In this document: piece after piece, positions 1 to 7,066 of the stretch
Layout of the letters: each line of letters starts with the position of its first letter
Position numbering within the stretch: position 1 is the first letter of the stretch
NCBI GenBank assembly: GCA_045591645.1
Contig: JAZNTG010000040.1
Span: forward strand, 1 to 12,782
Origin: SFWF01 sp045591645
Lineage (GTDB): Bacteria > Bacillota > Clostridia > Oscillospirales > Acutalibacteraceae
Reading direction: 5' to 3'
Length of the DNA: 12,782 nt
Notes under the pieces: generated by a model
Seen by the model: only the letters and a program-made list of their open reading frames with translations
Database searches by the model: none
Told to the model about the DNA's origin: nothing
Translations under genes and position numbers: made by a program

Positions 1-420
1 CTGAACCTCTTCGTCAGAGACAGCGGGAGCGGTTCTGTCAACCTTTAATCCCTTATACTCACCAAGCTCTACCTCAGGCTCAACGATAACAGTGACCTTC
101 ATTTCAGCGCCCTCTGCCTTGCTGACAGAAGTAACATCGGTCTTTTCTACGTCAACGAGGACAAGACCGGCCTCTTCTACAGCACCGAGAAGAACGCCTT
201 CATAAAGCATATTGAGCGCATCGTCAAAGAAAACCGCCTCTCCGTAAAGCTTTTCTACCATATGAAGAGGAGCCTTACCCTTTCTGAAGCCCTTGATAGC
301 TATGTTCTTTGCTTCCTTCTTGTAGACGGCCTTTATAGCGTCGCAAAAAGACTCTGCATCGATGCTGATCTCGAGCTCGTACTTGTTAGTTTCAATTTTG
401 TTTGAAGCTTTTAAACTCAT
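1..420 (-). CDS. tig: Trigger factor, N-terminal 140 residues (partial, runs off the left edge)
   Basis: Trigger factor is the ribosome-bound peptidyl-prolyl isomerase and chaperone that meets nascent chains at the exit tunnel. The visible 140 residues begin MSLKASNKIETNKYELEI and contain GFRKGKAP at about residues 44-51, the ribosome-docking signature of the N-terminal domain. The rest of that domain follows, up to VEPEVELGEYKGLKV, where the PPIase region would begin. The ATG is at 418-420, with GGAGG (429-433) 8 bases upstream. The PPIase and C-terminal chaperone regions lie outside the window. The gene has its own promoter-like sequence upstream and lies 135 bases downstream of the phosphoesterase gene on the same strand. 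The signature and start are seen directly; the function is family knowledge. Confidence 0.95.
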   Translation of the reverse strand, partial: MSLKASNKIETNKYELEISIDAESFCDAIKAVYKKEAKNIAIKGFRKGKAPLHMVEKLYGEAVFFDDALNMLYEGVLLGAVEEAGLVLVDVEKTDVTSVSKAEGAEMKVTVIVEPEVELGEYKGLKVDRTAPAVSDEEVQ

Positions 421-506
421 TTTTTATACCTCCGAAATTTGATTTATCAGTCCGGACAGCCAATGCTTCTTCCGTCTATAGATAAACCATTTAACATACA
501 AAAATG

Positions 507-535
507 ATTATAACATAACAGTGCAAATTTTTCCA
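507..535 (-). promoter_or_regulatory. Candidate sigma-A promoter of tig (extended -10)
   Basis: On the minus strand a perfect TATAAT (507-512) is preceded by TGT, giving an extended -10. It lies 17 bases from TGGAAA (530-535), a 4/6 match to TTGACA. Transcription would begin near position 500 and leave a leader of about 80 bases before the tig ATG. The leader contains the 8-bp palindrome GTCCGGAC. The surrounding 135-base gap is AT-rich and holds no gene. Confidence 0.65.
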
Positions 536-555
536 CACTTTTTTTAAAAATATTT

Positions 556-1233
556 TCAAACAATAAGTTGGGGGGTAAAATCGATACAATCACAGGACAA
601 AAGCTTCATTTTTATGCCGTCATATTCGCTGACTGCACGGTTAAAACCCTTTCCGTGGATATGACCGTGATAAATGCTCTTGATGCCATATTCTTTTAAA
701 ACAGCTAACAGCTCTTCGCATTTTTCATCCCCGTAAACAGGTGGATAGTGAAAGAAAACAAGCGGTTCGAGTCCGCTTTCCTTCGCAGCCAAGAGCGAGC
801 GCGTCAATCTGCCGACCTCTCGGGCAATTATTTTTTTGTCTGCCTCTTTGCCCTCTAAAAGCCAGCCGCGGGTGCCGCATATAGCGTAGTTTTCGGCTAT
901 AATGCAGTTGTTATAAACAAACTCGATACCTGTGATATTGTTATCCTCAAAAAATTTGAGATTTTTCTTCATAGTCATCCACCAAAGATCGTGGTTGCCT
1001 TTTAGAAGTATTTTTTTACCCGGTAAACTTTGCAAAAATTTAAAATCAGGCAGGGCTTCTTCTATTTTGAGTGCCCAGGAAAGATCTCCGGGCAGAACGA
1101 CCGTATCACTTTCTTTAACAAGTCTTGTCCAATTGGCGCGAAGCCGTTCAACGTGGTTGTCCCATCCGAAAATATCCATCGGCTTATCTGTACCGAGGGA
1201 TAAATGAAGATCGGATATTCCAAAAATACTCAA
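556..1233 (-). CDS. Calcineurin-like metallophosphoesterase (COG1768-type predicted phosphohydrolase)
   Basis: This 225-residue protein is a cytosolic di-metal phosphoesterase of unknown substrate. All core motifs are visible: D-x-H (D8, H10) in SDLHLS, GD at 49-50, GNHD at 79-82, H162 in FFHYPP, and GHIHG at 190-194. The start is TTG (1231-1233). The next in-frame Met, residue 19, would remove the DLH metal motif, and an SD-like AAAGGGTG lies about 8-10 bases upstream of the TTG. No signal peptide or membrane segment is seen. It is divergent from the DUF1540 gene and precedes tig on the same strand, with no clear terminator between, so some co-transcription is possible. The substrate (nucleotide, phospholipid or protein) cannot be inferred. 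Confidence 0.85.
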   Translation of the reverse strand: MSIFGISDLHLSLGTDKPMDIFGWDNHVERLRANWTRLVKESDTVVLPGDLSWALKIEEALPDFKFLQSLPGKKILLKGNHDLWWMTMKKNLKFFEDNNITGIEFVYNNCIIAENYAICGTRGWLLEGKEADKKIIAREVGRLTRSLLAAKESGLEPLVFFHYPPVYGDEKCEELLAVLKEYGIKSIYHGHIHGKGFNRAVSEYDGIKMKLLSCDCIDFTPQLIV

Positions 1234-1327
1234 AATCTTTCACCCTTTCTTTTTACATAATGTTTAGCTCTTTGCGCAAAATAATACCGTCCGAATTTTC
1301 GGAATACTATTTTGGAGGAATTTTAAA

Positions 1328-1510
1328 ATGGACTGTAAAACAAACAACTGTACTCCCGGTGAGGTCATCTCGGGAATTCGCTGTGACGTCGTAAACTGCA
1401 CCTATCACAAAGAGGGAGATAAGTGTCAGGCAGGCTCTATCCAGGTGGGTCACGGTCCCTGCTCTTCCTGCAGCGACACCGCTTGTGAGACATTTAAGCC
1501 GAAGAATTAG
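1328..1510 (+). CDS. DUF1540 domain small cysteine-rich protein
   Basis: This 60-residue protein has eight cysteines (C3, C8, C19, C24, C33, C45, C48, C53). The region from GIRCDVVNC to ACETF follows the DUF1540 pattern: C-x4-C-x8-C, a GSIQVG turn, then C-x2-C-x4-C-x-x-F. The spacing suggests a metal-binding knuckle, but the family has no established function. The ATG has a strong ribosome site, GGAGGA (1314-1319), 8 bases upstream. The gene stands alone, divergent from the phosphoesterase and convergent with thrC, and ends at a strong bidirectional terminator. A 12-bp inverted repeat, CCGAATTTTCGG (1291-1302), lies just upstream. I could not identify a convincing promoter in the 94-base gap. 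Confidence 0.85.
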   Translation: MDCKTNNCTPGEVISGIRCDVVNCTYHKEGDKCQAGSIQVGHGPCSSCSDTACETFKPKN

Positions 1511-1516
1511 TTTTCT

Positions 1517-1548
1517 AAAAATGCCCACCTCTACGGTGGGCATTTTTT
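1517..1548 (+). terminator. Bidirectional intrinsic terminator between the DUF1540 gene and thrC
   Basis: A 9-bp perfect stem, ATGCCCACC (1521-1529) and GGTGGGCAT (1535-1543), closes a TCTAC loop. It is flanked by AAAA on the left and a run of six T on the right. Read rightward it ends the DUF1540 transcript. Read leftward it begins 6 bases past the thrC stop and has a TTTTAG tail, so it can also end the thrC operon. Confidence 0.9.
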
Positions 1549-1549
1549 A

Positions 1550-3037
1550 TTAAATTCCCAAATGCTTCAGTACGACCTCTCGCATACCGTCCTTTTCGCA
1601 GACATTAGAGAAACGAAGCTCCGCATTCTCTAATGCGGAAAGCGGCACAGGGATAGCTGTATCAGTCGTTGCCGACAGTTTTCTCACTGTCTCAAATTCA
1701 TCGTCAGAAGCCTTTTCGCCTATTGCCTCAAGCACGCTTTTTGCAAACTTGTAGGGAGAAGCAGTAGAGGCGATAACAGTAGGTCTATTGTCCCCTGTCT
1801 TTGCCTTATAATCGTTATAAACACCTACTGCAACAGCGGTGTGGGTATCGATTAGATAGCCGTATTTATCCATAGTTTCCTTAATGGTAGCGTAGGTTTT
1901 CTCCTCGCTGCAGCAGCCGCCGTAGAACAGATCCTTTATCTTAGAAAGGGTATCTGCGTCAACGGTATACTTGCCCGATTCTTTAAGCTCATTCATCCAA
2001 CCTGCGACCTTTTTATCATCTCGGCATGTCAGCTCGGACAGCATTCTTTCAAGGTTAGAGGATATAAGGATATCCATAGAGGGAGAAACGGTAGTATAGA
2101 AATTTCTGTTTCTGTCATATGTACCGTTGGCTAAAAAGTCGGTAAGAACATTGTTTGAGTTGGAAGCGCAGATAAGCTTTCTTATCGGCACGCCCATCTG
2201 CTTCGCATAGTAAGCGGCAAGGATATTACCGAAGTTTCCTGTGGGAACGACCACGTTAAAGCCGTCAGCAAGATACTCCTCGCCTTTCTTAAGAAGGTCA
2301 CAGTAAGCGGATATGTAGTAGATTATCTGCGGCGCGAGTCTGCCCCAGTTAATTGAGTTCGCGCTTGAAAATTGCATATTGTTATCACCGAGTATCTGCT
2401 TAGTTTCATCATCGGTGAAGATGGTCTTAACACCTGTCTGAGCGTCGTCGAAGTTTCCGTTTATAGCGCATACATATACATTGTTACCCTTCTGGGTGTT
2501 CATCTGAAGCTGCTGCATCGGACTGACGCCGTCATTGGGATAAAACACAATTATCTCGGTATCGGGAACATCACAGAAGCCCTCTAAGGCAGCCTTGCCT
2601 GTATCACCCGAGGTAGCGACAAGAATGACCGTCTTTTTACCGCCGCCAACCTTCTTTGCAGAAGTGGTAAGAAGATACGGCAGTATCTGAAGCGCGAGGT
2701 CCTTAAACGCGCAGGTAGGACCGTGCCAAAGCTCTAATATATGAGTGTTATCGTCGAGAGTCTTTAAGGGCGCTGGCTTGTCCTCATCGAAATTGCCGAG
2801 ATAGGCGCCGCGGGCGCAGTAGTCGATCTCCTCTGCGGTAAAATCGGTAAGATAGAGAGAGAGGATATACTTTGCTCTCTCTACGTAATTCATTTCACAA
2901 AGCTTTGTAAAGTCGGCTCTGCTGAATGTGGGGATACACTCGGGCACAAAAAGTCCGCCCTCTTTTGATATTCCATGTGCAATAGCCGATGCGGCTGTAG
3001 TCTCTGCTTTAGTGTCTCTTGTGCTAATGTAACGCAT
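1550..3037 (-). CDS. thrC: Threonine synthase
   Basis: This 495-residue PLP enzyme converts O-phosphohomoserine to threonine and phosphate, the last step of threonine synthesis, in the cytosol. Visible motifs are the N-terminal MRYISTRD, the PLP-lysine segment HGPTCAFKDLALQ (Lys112), and the phosphate-binding ATSGDTGKAA at 141-150. Further matches are VPTGNFGNILAAYYAK and, near the C-terminus, STASPYKFAKSV. The length fits the long (about 490-residue) threonine synthase class. The start is ATG at 3035-3037, because GGAGG lies 5 bases upstream of it. An in-frame TTG 12 bases earlier overlaps this ribosome site and is unlikely. thrC is the last gene of the leftward series, 32 bases after the dipeptidase gene, and ends at the 1517-1548 terminator. 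No T-box or other threonine-responsive leader fits in the short upstream gap. Confidence 0.96.
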   Translation of the reverse strand: MRYISTRDTKAETTAASAIAHGISKEGGLFVPECIPTFSRADFTKLCEMNYVERAKYILSLYLTDFTAEEIDYCARGAYLGNFDEDKPAPLKTLDDNTHILELWHGPTCAFKDLALQILPYLLTTSAKKVGGGKKTVILVATSGDTGKAALEGFCDVPDTEIIVFYPNDGVSPMQQLQMNTQKGNNVYVCAINGNFDDAQTGVKTIFTDDETKQILGDNNMQFSSANSINWGRLAPQIIYYISAYCDLLKKGEEYLADGFNVVVPTGNFGNILAAYYAKQMGVPIRKLICASNSNNVLTDFLANGTYDRNRNFYTTVSPSMDILISSNLERMLSELTCRDDKKVAGWMNELKESGKYTVDADTLSKIKDLFYGGCCSEEKTYATIKETMDKYGYLIDTHTAVAVGVYNDYKAKTGDNRPTVIASTASPYKFAKSVLEAIGEKASDDEFETVRKLSATTDTAIPVPLSALENAELRFSNVCEKDGMREVVLKHLGI

Positions 3038-3069
3038 AACTGCCTCCAAAATTTTATCTTCCTATTATT

Positions 3070-3936
3070 TTATAACATATTGCTCTGCTTGTCAAAAAGT
3101 TTTTCATAAAAATTGTATGCGTTTTTGAAAAATATTTTGTCACATATGTCACTGTCCCCGATACGCTCGCTCAAAAAGTCATAGAGCTTCGCTATATCTT
3201 TGGTTTCCCTGAGCCTTTCATCCATATCTGCGCCGTCAAGGTCGGAGCCTATCGCAACAGAGTTTCCAAGTCCTAGATCGAGCATATGCTCAATATGTAA
3301 ATAAATATTTTCAAAAACATCTCCGTTGCCTAAAAAAGCGGGATAGAAATTTATTCCGACTATCCCTTTTTTGTCCCTTATAAGTCTCAATGCATCGTCA
3401 GTAAGGTTTCTTTTATGGAAACATATAGCTCGGGCGTTCGAATGGGATGCGAGGACTGCATCCGCTCGGTCTATGGCCGCATAAAAACTTTTATCGTTAA
3501 GGTGGGAAACGTCCAGAGCCATACAAAGTTCATTCATTATTCTTATAGTATCTATACCTTTTTTAGTCAGTCCGCTGATACCGTGTGCTCCGCCTGCAAG
3601 GCTGTTATCATTGTTCCAGCTCAGCATAACCGAGGATATTCCGTCATTTTTTATCGAATAAAGTCGGCTCAGATCCCGCTCAAAAGCAGATCCGCCCTCT
3701 AAAGACAATAGGACGGTTTTGTCCATATCAAGTCGGTTTACAGGTATTTTTATATCCTCACAAAACTGTGACAGGATAGTTCTGTAGGCGGTATACGGGT
3801 TATATATCCCTTCCCTCAGCCAGACAGAGCACACCTGCACCTGACGGGAAAATGCTTCGGGAAAGGTTACTGCGCTTTTCTTATTTTCGAAAAGCTGGGA
3901 CGGCATATCCGAATGCAGATCAAAAAGGCAAGGGAT
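3070..3936 (-). CDS. Membrane dipeptidase family (peptidase M19), non-standard start
   Basis: M19 enzymes are zinc-dependent dipeptidases of the renal dipeptidase type. Numbered from the first ATG (3904-3906), motifs are LSLEGG (Glu70, bridging ligand), MLSWNNDN, LDVSHL, ASHSNARA (His155), GIVGINFYP, HIEHML (His207) and IGSDLDG. The essential HxD zinc motif lies upstream of that ATG: the same frame reads PCLFDLHSD before it and is closed by TAG at 3940-3942. No ATG, GTG or TTG exists between the stop and the motif. The placed start is ATC (3934-3936), because GAGGTG (3944-3949) lies 7 bases before it and M19 proteins often begin near MIPxFDLH. The product would be 289 residues. CTG at 3916-3918 (283 residues) or a +1 frameshift from yraN are alternatives. 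No signal peptide is seen, so a cytosolic enzyme is likely. Family call firm, start uncertain. Confidence 0.87.
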   Translation of the reverse strand: MPCLFDLHSDMPSQLFENKKSAVTFPEAFSRQVQVCSVWLREGIYNPYTAYRTILSQFCEDIKIPVNRLDMDKTVLLSLEGGSAFERDLSRLYSIKNDGISSVMLSWNNDNSLAGGAHGISGLTKKGIDTIRIMNELCMALDVSHLNDKSFYAAIDRADAVLASHSNARAICFHKRNLTDDALRLIRDKKGIVGINFYPAFLGNGDVFENIYLHIEHMLDLGLGNSVAIGSDLDGADMDERLRETKDIAKLYDFLSERIGDSDICDKIFFKNAYNFYEKLFDKQSNML

Positions 3937-4318
3937 TGTCTAACACCTCTTCATTGAACGCGTTGCGTATATAGTTGAGAGAGGTATGAAGCTGACCGTT
4001 TTCGTCTATGTAATATACAACTTCGGCAATATCGAAACGGTAGTTTACACTGACCCTAAGCTTGGCTAAATAATCCTTTGCGGTAAGTACTATCTTTTTC
4101 TGCTTAGAACGGCTTACGGCACCGACAGGGGTTATGGGAGACTCTTGCTCGCGGGTCTTTACCTCTATAAAGAATATATATTCCCCTTTTTCGGCAACTA
4201 TGTCGATCTCACCATATTTTGAGTGATAATTTCTTCGCACGATAAGACAGCCTTGCTTTTTAAGAAAATTGGATACCATATCCTCGCCGAGCTTTCCAAT
4301 CTCTAAAGTTTTGCTCAT
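3920..4318 (-). CDS. yraN: UPF0102 / YraN family nuclease-like protein
   Basis: This 132-residue protein is a conserved, poorly characterised member of the restriction-endonuclease-like fold. It shows the family pattern: GKLGEDMVSNFLKKQG near the N-terminus, then YGEIDIVAEKG (Glu37, Asp39) and FFIEVKTR (Glu52, Lys54), the metal-binding D...ExK core. A C-terminal RNAF segment follows. Family members usually sit beside rnhB, as here: its ATG (4316-4318) overlaps the rnhB TGA as ATGA, which implies translational coupling. At its 3' end it overlaps the dipeptidase reading frame by 17 bases when the ATC start is used, and its stop follows the run CCTTTTTGA. Enzyme activity in this protein is not shown by sequence alone. 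Confidence 0.92.
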   Translation of the reverse strand: MSKTLEIGKLGEDMVSNFLKKQGCLIVRRNYHSKYGEIDIVAEKGEYIFFIEVKTREQESPITPVGAVSRSKQKKIVLTAKDYLAKLRVSVNYRFDIAEVVYYIDENGQLHTSLNYIRNAFNEEVLDNPLPF

Positions 4319-4914
4319 TTTATCTTCTTTAGAAAGGACGGACGGTGGTGTTTACAGGGTCCGTACTGCTTTATAGCGTCGATATGAGCTTTCGTGCCGT
4401 AGCCCTTGTGGGCGGCAAAGCCATACTCGGGGAATTCCTTATCGTATTCTAAAATGAGGCGGTCACGTGTCACCTTGGCAAGTATCGATGCGGCGGCGAT
4501 AGAGGCTGATTTTGAGTCGCCCTTTACAACAGTTTCGCAGTCAATCTTTATGTCCTTCGGCACTCGGTTTCCGTCAATAAGAGCATAGTCGGCAGATAAC
4601 TGCAGTCCCTCTATCGCTCTGTTCATAGCAAGATATGTAGCGTTGAGTATATTGAGCTGTTCTATCTCCTCGACACTGGCAAAAGCGACCGACCAAGCGA
4701 GAGCCTGCTCCTTTATTACACCATAAAGTGCTTCGCGCCTTTTCTCGGACAGCTTTTTAGAGTCATTTACGCCCTCTATCATCACGCCTGTTGGCAGTAT
4801 CACAGCGGCGGCGCAAACGGGCCCCATAAGAGGACCCCTGCCCGCCTCATCTACTCCGCAAACGGCGGTATAGCCTTTTATGCGAGCGGCATTTTCAAGC
4901 TCTAAATCAGGCAT
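4315..4914 (-). CDS. rnhB: Ribonuclease HII
   Basis: This 199-residue enzyme cuts the RNA strand of RNA/DNA hybrids and starts removal of single ribonucleotides from DNA. The type II signature GVDEAGRGPLMGPV gives catalytic Asp22 and Glu23. Asp114 lies in ALIDGN and Asp133 in VVKGDSKSASIAAASILAKV. The C-terminal HKGYGTKAH and HHRPSF segments are also typical. Length is normal. The ATG at 4912-4914 overlaps the end of rbgA by 8 bases, and AAGGTGA sits 6-7 bases upstream. The gene lies between rbgA and yraN, a classic Firmicute order. Confidence 0.97.
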   Translation of the reverse strand: MPDLELENAARIKGYTAVCGVDEAGRGPLMGPVCAAAVILPTGVMIEGVNDSKKLSEKRREALYGVIKEQALAWSVAFASVEEIEQLNILNATYLAMNRAIEGLQLSADYALIDGNRVPKDIKIDCETVVKGDSKSASIAAASILAKVTRDRLILEYDKEFPEYGFAAHKGYGTKAHIDAIKQYGPCKHHRPSFLKKIK

Positions 4915-5773
4915 TGTCTTTCACCTTTTCTAATGTTATCTTACCTATTTTACAGTTACGGTATTCTTCTAGTAGCATAGCCGACGCACGCTCGGTATCG
5001 GTCTCGCCTCCGCGAATGACCATTCCGCGCTTTTTGCCTATGGCGCAAAGCAGATCATATGTGTCCATATCGAAGTCGGTCACCTTATAGCGCTCGCTTA
5101 AAAGCTCAGGGTAGTTTGCTGACAGCACCTCCAAAAGACGGACTGCAAGTAATTCTATATCTACGACCGCATCCTTTACGGCACCCGTAAAGGCAAGTCT
5201 CTCTCCTACTGTCTGATCCTCAAATTTGGGCCATAAAACGCCGGGGGTATCAAGCAGCTCGAGTTGTTTATCGATAGTTACCCACTGATTTCCTCGGGTG
5301 ACGCCGGGACGGTTTTCAGCCTTTACGCGGCTGTTACCCGCGATACGGTTTATGAAGGTAGATTTACCGACATTCGGGATACCGACTACCATCACGCGAA
5401 GCGGCTTTCCGACCATTCCTTTTGCCTTATACTGCTCTAATTTGTCGGCTAAAATCTCCTTGACCTTATCCTTAAAGTTATTAACGCCCTTTCCCGTTTT
5501 ACAGTCAACAGGAATTGCGGGAATGCCCTGTTTTTTATAATGATCTATCCAACGGGCAGTCTCACGCGGGTCTGCCATATCACATTTATTAAGCAAAATC
5601 AGCAGAGGCTTATCTTTTATTAAACCCGCCAGATCCGGATTTCGGCTGCTGACGGGTATTCTGGCGTCTACTATTTCAGCCACCGCGTCAATAATGTGCA
5701 GCGACTCTTCTATCTTTCTTTTAGTACGGGTCATATGACCCGGAAACCACTGAATATTCTGTGTTTCACTCAT
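4907..5773 (-). CDS. rbgA: Ribosome biogenesis GTPase A (RbgA/YlqF), 50S assembly factor
   Basis: This 288-residue circularly permuted GTPase acts late in assembly of the large ribosomal subunit. The N-terminus carries IQWFPGHMTRTKRK, typical of RbgA. G motifs appear in permuted order: NKCD (G4, 62-65), then GIPNVGKST (G1, 131-139), PGVTRG (G2, about 156-161) and DTPG (G3, 175-178). A C-terminal helical region follows. The ATG (5771-5773) lies 2 bases after the lepB stop, with an AAGGAGA-type site inside the end of lepB, so the two are coupled. Its position close to rplS agrees with its role in 50S maturation. Confidence 0.97.
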   Translation of the reverse strand: MSETQNIQWFPGHMTRTKRKIEESLHIIDAVAEIVDARIPVSSRNPDLAGLIKDKPLLILLNKCDMADPRETARWIDHYKKQGIPAIPVDCKTGKGVNNFKDKVKEILADKLEQYKAKGMVGKPLRVMVVGIPNVGKSTFINRIAGNSRVKAENRPGVTRGNQWVTIDKQLELLDTPGVLWPKFEDQTVGERLAFTGAVKDAVVDIELLAVRLLEVLSANYPELLSERYKVTDFDMDTYDLLCAIGKKRGMVIRGGETDTERASAMLLEEYRNCKIGKITLEKVKDNA

Positions 5774-5775
5774 GA

Positions 5776-6429
5776 TTAATCAGCTTCTCCTTCAGGTGAT
5801 TTGATCGTACCCATTCTGTCAAAGGGAAATATTCTCATCACAGCTTTGCCGAGGATATATTTCTCGTTCACAAGTCCGTCTTCGCCTATCTCGGTAAATC
5901 TACTGTCCTTGGAGTCGTTTCGGTTATCACCCAGCACGAACACATAACCTTCTTCAACATATATCGGGAACTCGACATCCGCCTTCATATTAGTAGGGGT
6001 CTTTGTGTAGGGTTCATTCAGCTCTACCATATCACCTAGGTTGTAGCCTACATACACCTTACCCGTTTTAAAATCAATATCCACATACTGTCCGCCTGTA
6101 GCAATAACGCGCTTGATTATAGGTTCGGCAACAGTATTCGAGCCCTTTGCATTGTTGTTCGCATTTCGCGAAACAACTATTACATCGCCATATTTCGGCT
6201 TGTAAAAAATATCGGTGATAATTATTTTCTCTCCGCTATAGAAGGTATTTTGCATAGAGTCGCCCACGATAGTTACTATGCGAAAAAGGAAGGTAAAAAT
6301 TATTACAACGGCAACCATAGAGGTTATGATAATATCAAGCCAATCAAACAACTCCTTTGTCAAGCTCTGCTTCTTTTTGCCGTTTTCTGGCTCTACAGTC
6401 TGCTCTTCAAATTCGGTCAGATAGTCCAC
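5776..6429 (-). CDS. lepB: Signal peptidase I
   Basis: This 217-residue protein is the membrane protease that removes signal peptides from secreted proteins. A charged cytosolic N-terminus (1-30) precedes one membrane segment (about 31-50). Box B is IVGDSMQNT, with nucleophile Ser58. Box D, EPIIKRVIATGG, carries the general base Lys106. Box E, VFVLGDNRNDSKDSR, lies at about 163-177. The start is GTG (6427-6429): an in-frame TAA lies directly before it, and AAAGGAGTG is 8 bases upstream. Topology and length fit Gram-positive type I peptidases with the catalytic domain outside. lepB heads the tightly packed lepB-rbgA-rnhB-yraN-dipeptidase-thrC block and sits about 40 bases after a terminator that follows rplS. 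Confidence 0.96.
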   Translation of the reverse strand: MDYLTEFEEQTVEPENGKKKQSLTKELFDWLDIIITSMVAVVIIFTFLFRIVTIVGDSMQNTFYSGEKIIITDIFYKPKYGDVIVVSRNANNNAKGSNTVAEPIIKRVIATGGQYVDIDFKTGKVYVGYNLGDMVELNEPYTKTPTNMKADVEFPIYVEEGYVFVLGDNRNDSKDSRFTEIGEDGLVNEKYILGKAVMRIFPFDRMGTIKSPEGEAD

Positions 6430-6470
6430 TTAGGGCTCACTCCTTTGCATAAGTTTCTTTAAATTAAAGC

Positions 6471-6500
6471 AAAAAGGGAGACAGTGCATTTCTGTCTCCC
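6471..6500 (-). terminator. Intrinsic terminator downstream of rplS
   Basis: On the minus strand GGGAGACAG (6492-6500) pairs perfectly with CTGTCTCCC (6476-6484) around a 7-base loop. TTTTTGCTTT follows. It lies 16 bases after the rplS stop and about 40 bases before the lepB start, so it separates the ribosomal protein gene from the lepB block or reduces transcription into it. The plus strand lacks a comparable T-run, so it acts leftward only. Confidence 0.88.
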
Positions 6501-6516
6501 CTCGCTTAATCGGTTA

Positions 6517-6861
6517 TTATACGGTTTCGCGAACTTTTGCAGCCTTACCGACGCGGTCACGGAGATAATAGAGCTTAGCTCTGCGTACGCGGCCGTCTCT
6601 GACTGTTTCAACCTTGGCAACATTCGGAGAATGTACAGGGAATACGCGCTCTACACCTACACCGTAGGAAACACGTCTTACGGTAAAGGTCTCTGCAATA
6701 CCGCTGTTATTCTTAGCGATAACGGTACCCTCAAATACCTGAATTCTCTCTCTCTCGCCCTCACGGATCTTAACGTGAACGCGAACGGTCGAACCGATCT
6801 TGATTACAGGAACTTCTTCCTTCATCATGCCTGCTGTTAAATTCTTTACAGCATCTGTCAT
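6517..6861 (-). CDS. rplS: 50S ribosomal protein L19
   Basis: This 114-residue protein lies at the 30S/50S interface. Recognisable segments are VPVIKIGSTVRVHVKI, RIQVFEGTVIAKNNSG, ETFTVRRVSYGVGVERVFP, HSPNVAKVE and RRAKLYYLRDRVGKAAKV, covering the whole family. The start is ATG at 6859-6861, with GGGAGG (6871-6876) 9 bases upstream. The reading frame stays open a further 13 codons to position 6900, but that extension lies over the ribosome site and is not conserved-looking. Expression is probably controlled by the promoter at 6990-7018 and the structured leader between. Confidence 0.97.
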   Translation of the reverse strand: MTDAVKNLTAGMMKEEVPVIKIGSTVRVHVKIREGERERIQVFEGTVIAKNNSGIAETFTVRRVSYGVGVERVFPVHSPNVAKVETVRDGRVRRAKLYYLRDRVGKAAKVRETV

Positions 6862-6907
6862 AGTGATTTTCCTCCCTAATTGTTTCAGACGTTCTTGCAC
6901 TAAAATA

Positions 6908-6975
6908 ATACAGAGGACCGCCCGCTTTAATGTCGAATTTTCGGCATCAAACCCACCCGTAAGGATCGGGTGTAA
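6908..6975 (-). promoter_or_regulatory. Probable L19 ribosomal protein leader (autoregulatory RNA element)
   Basis: The 5' UTR of rplS is structured. The first hairpin is CACCCG (6967-6972) with CGGGTG (6954-6959). A second, imperfect hairpin spans 6929-6948 (GATGCCG...CGACATT). After it comes the unpaired-looking GCGGGCGGTCCTCTG. The position between promoter and ribosome site, the two-hairpin layout and the GGTCCTCTG segment resemble the Firmicute L19 leader (Rfam L19_leader) as I recall it. In that class, L19 is thought to repress its own mRNA. The assignment is from memory and needs a covariance-model test. Confidence 0.6.
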
Positions 6976-6989
6976 TCAAATGCTCAAAT

Positions 6990-7018
6990 ATATTACCACA
7001 AAAAATGCCAAAATGCAA
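6990..7018 (-). promoter_or_regulatory. Sigma-A promoter of rplS (extended -10)
   Basis: On the minus strand TTGCAT (7013-7018) lies 17 bases before TAATAT (6990-6995). The -10 is preceded by TGG, giving an extended -10. Predicted transcription start is near 6983, leaving a leader of about 120 bases that contains the L19-leader-like structure. Confidence 0.72.
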
Positions 7019-7066
7019 GTATTATTTTAAAAAGTTAAAATTTCTCGTAAAATTGCAATTTAGTTA

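Noticed and set aside
932..1207. Open frame on the plus strand opposite the phosphoesterase gene
   Set aside because: It overlaps a clear metallophosphoesterase with all motifs, and its product has no recognisable features or good ribosome site. The same applies to the other antisense frames, for example those at 2372-2587, 7200-7742 and 12016-12234.
1291..1302. CCGAATTTTCGG inverted repeat upstream of the DUF1540 gene as an operator or shared element with the rplS leader, which also contains CGAATTTTCGG
   Set aside because: The arms are only 5 bp and the two sites differ in strand context and flanks, so chance is the simpler explanation.
3038..3049. TTG start for thrC four codons upstream of the chosen ATG
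   Set aside because: The TTG overlaps the GGAGG ribosome site of the ATG, and threonine synthases begin at MRYISTR-like sequence.
6862..6900. N-terminal extension of L19 by 13 residues
   Set aside because: The extension covers the GGGAGG ribosome site of the ATG at 6859-6861 and adds sequence not typical of L19.
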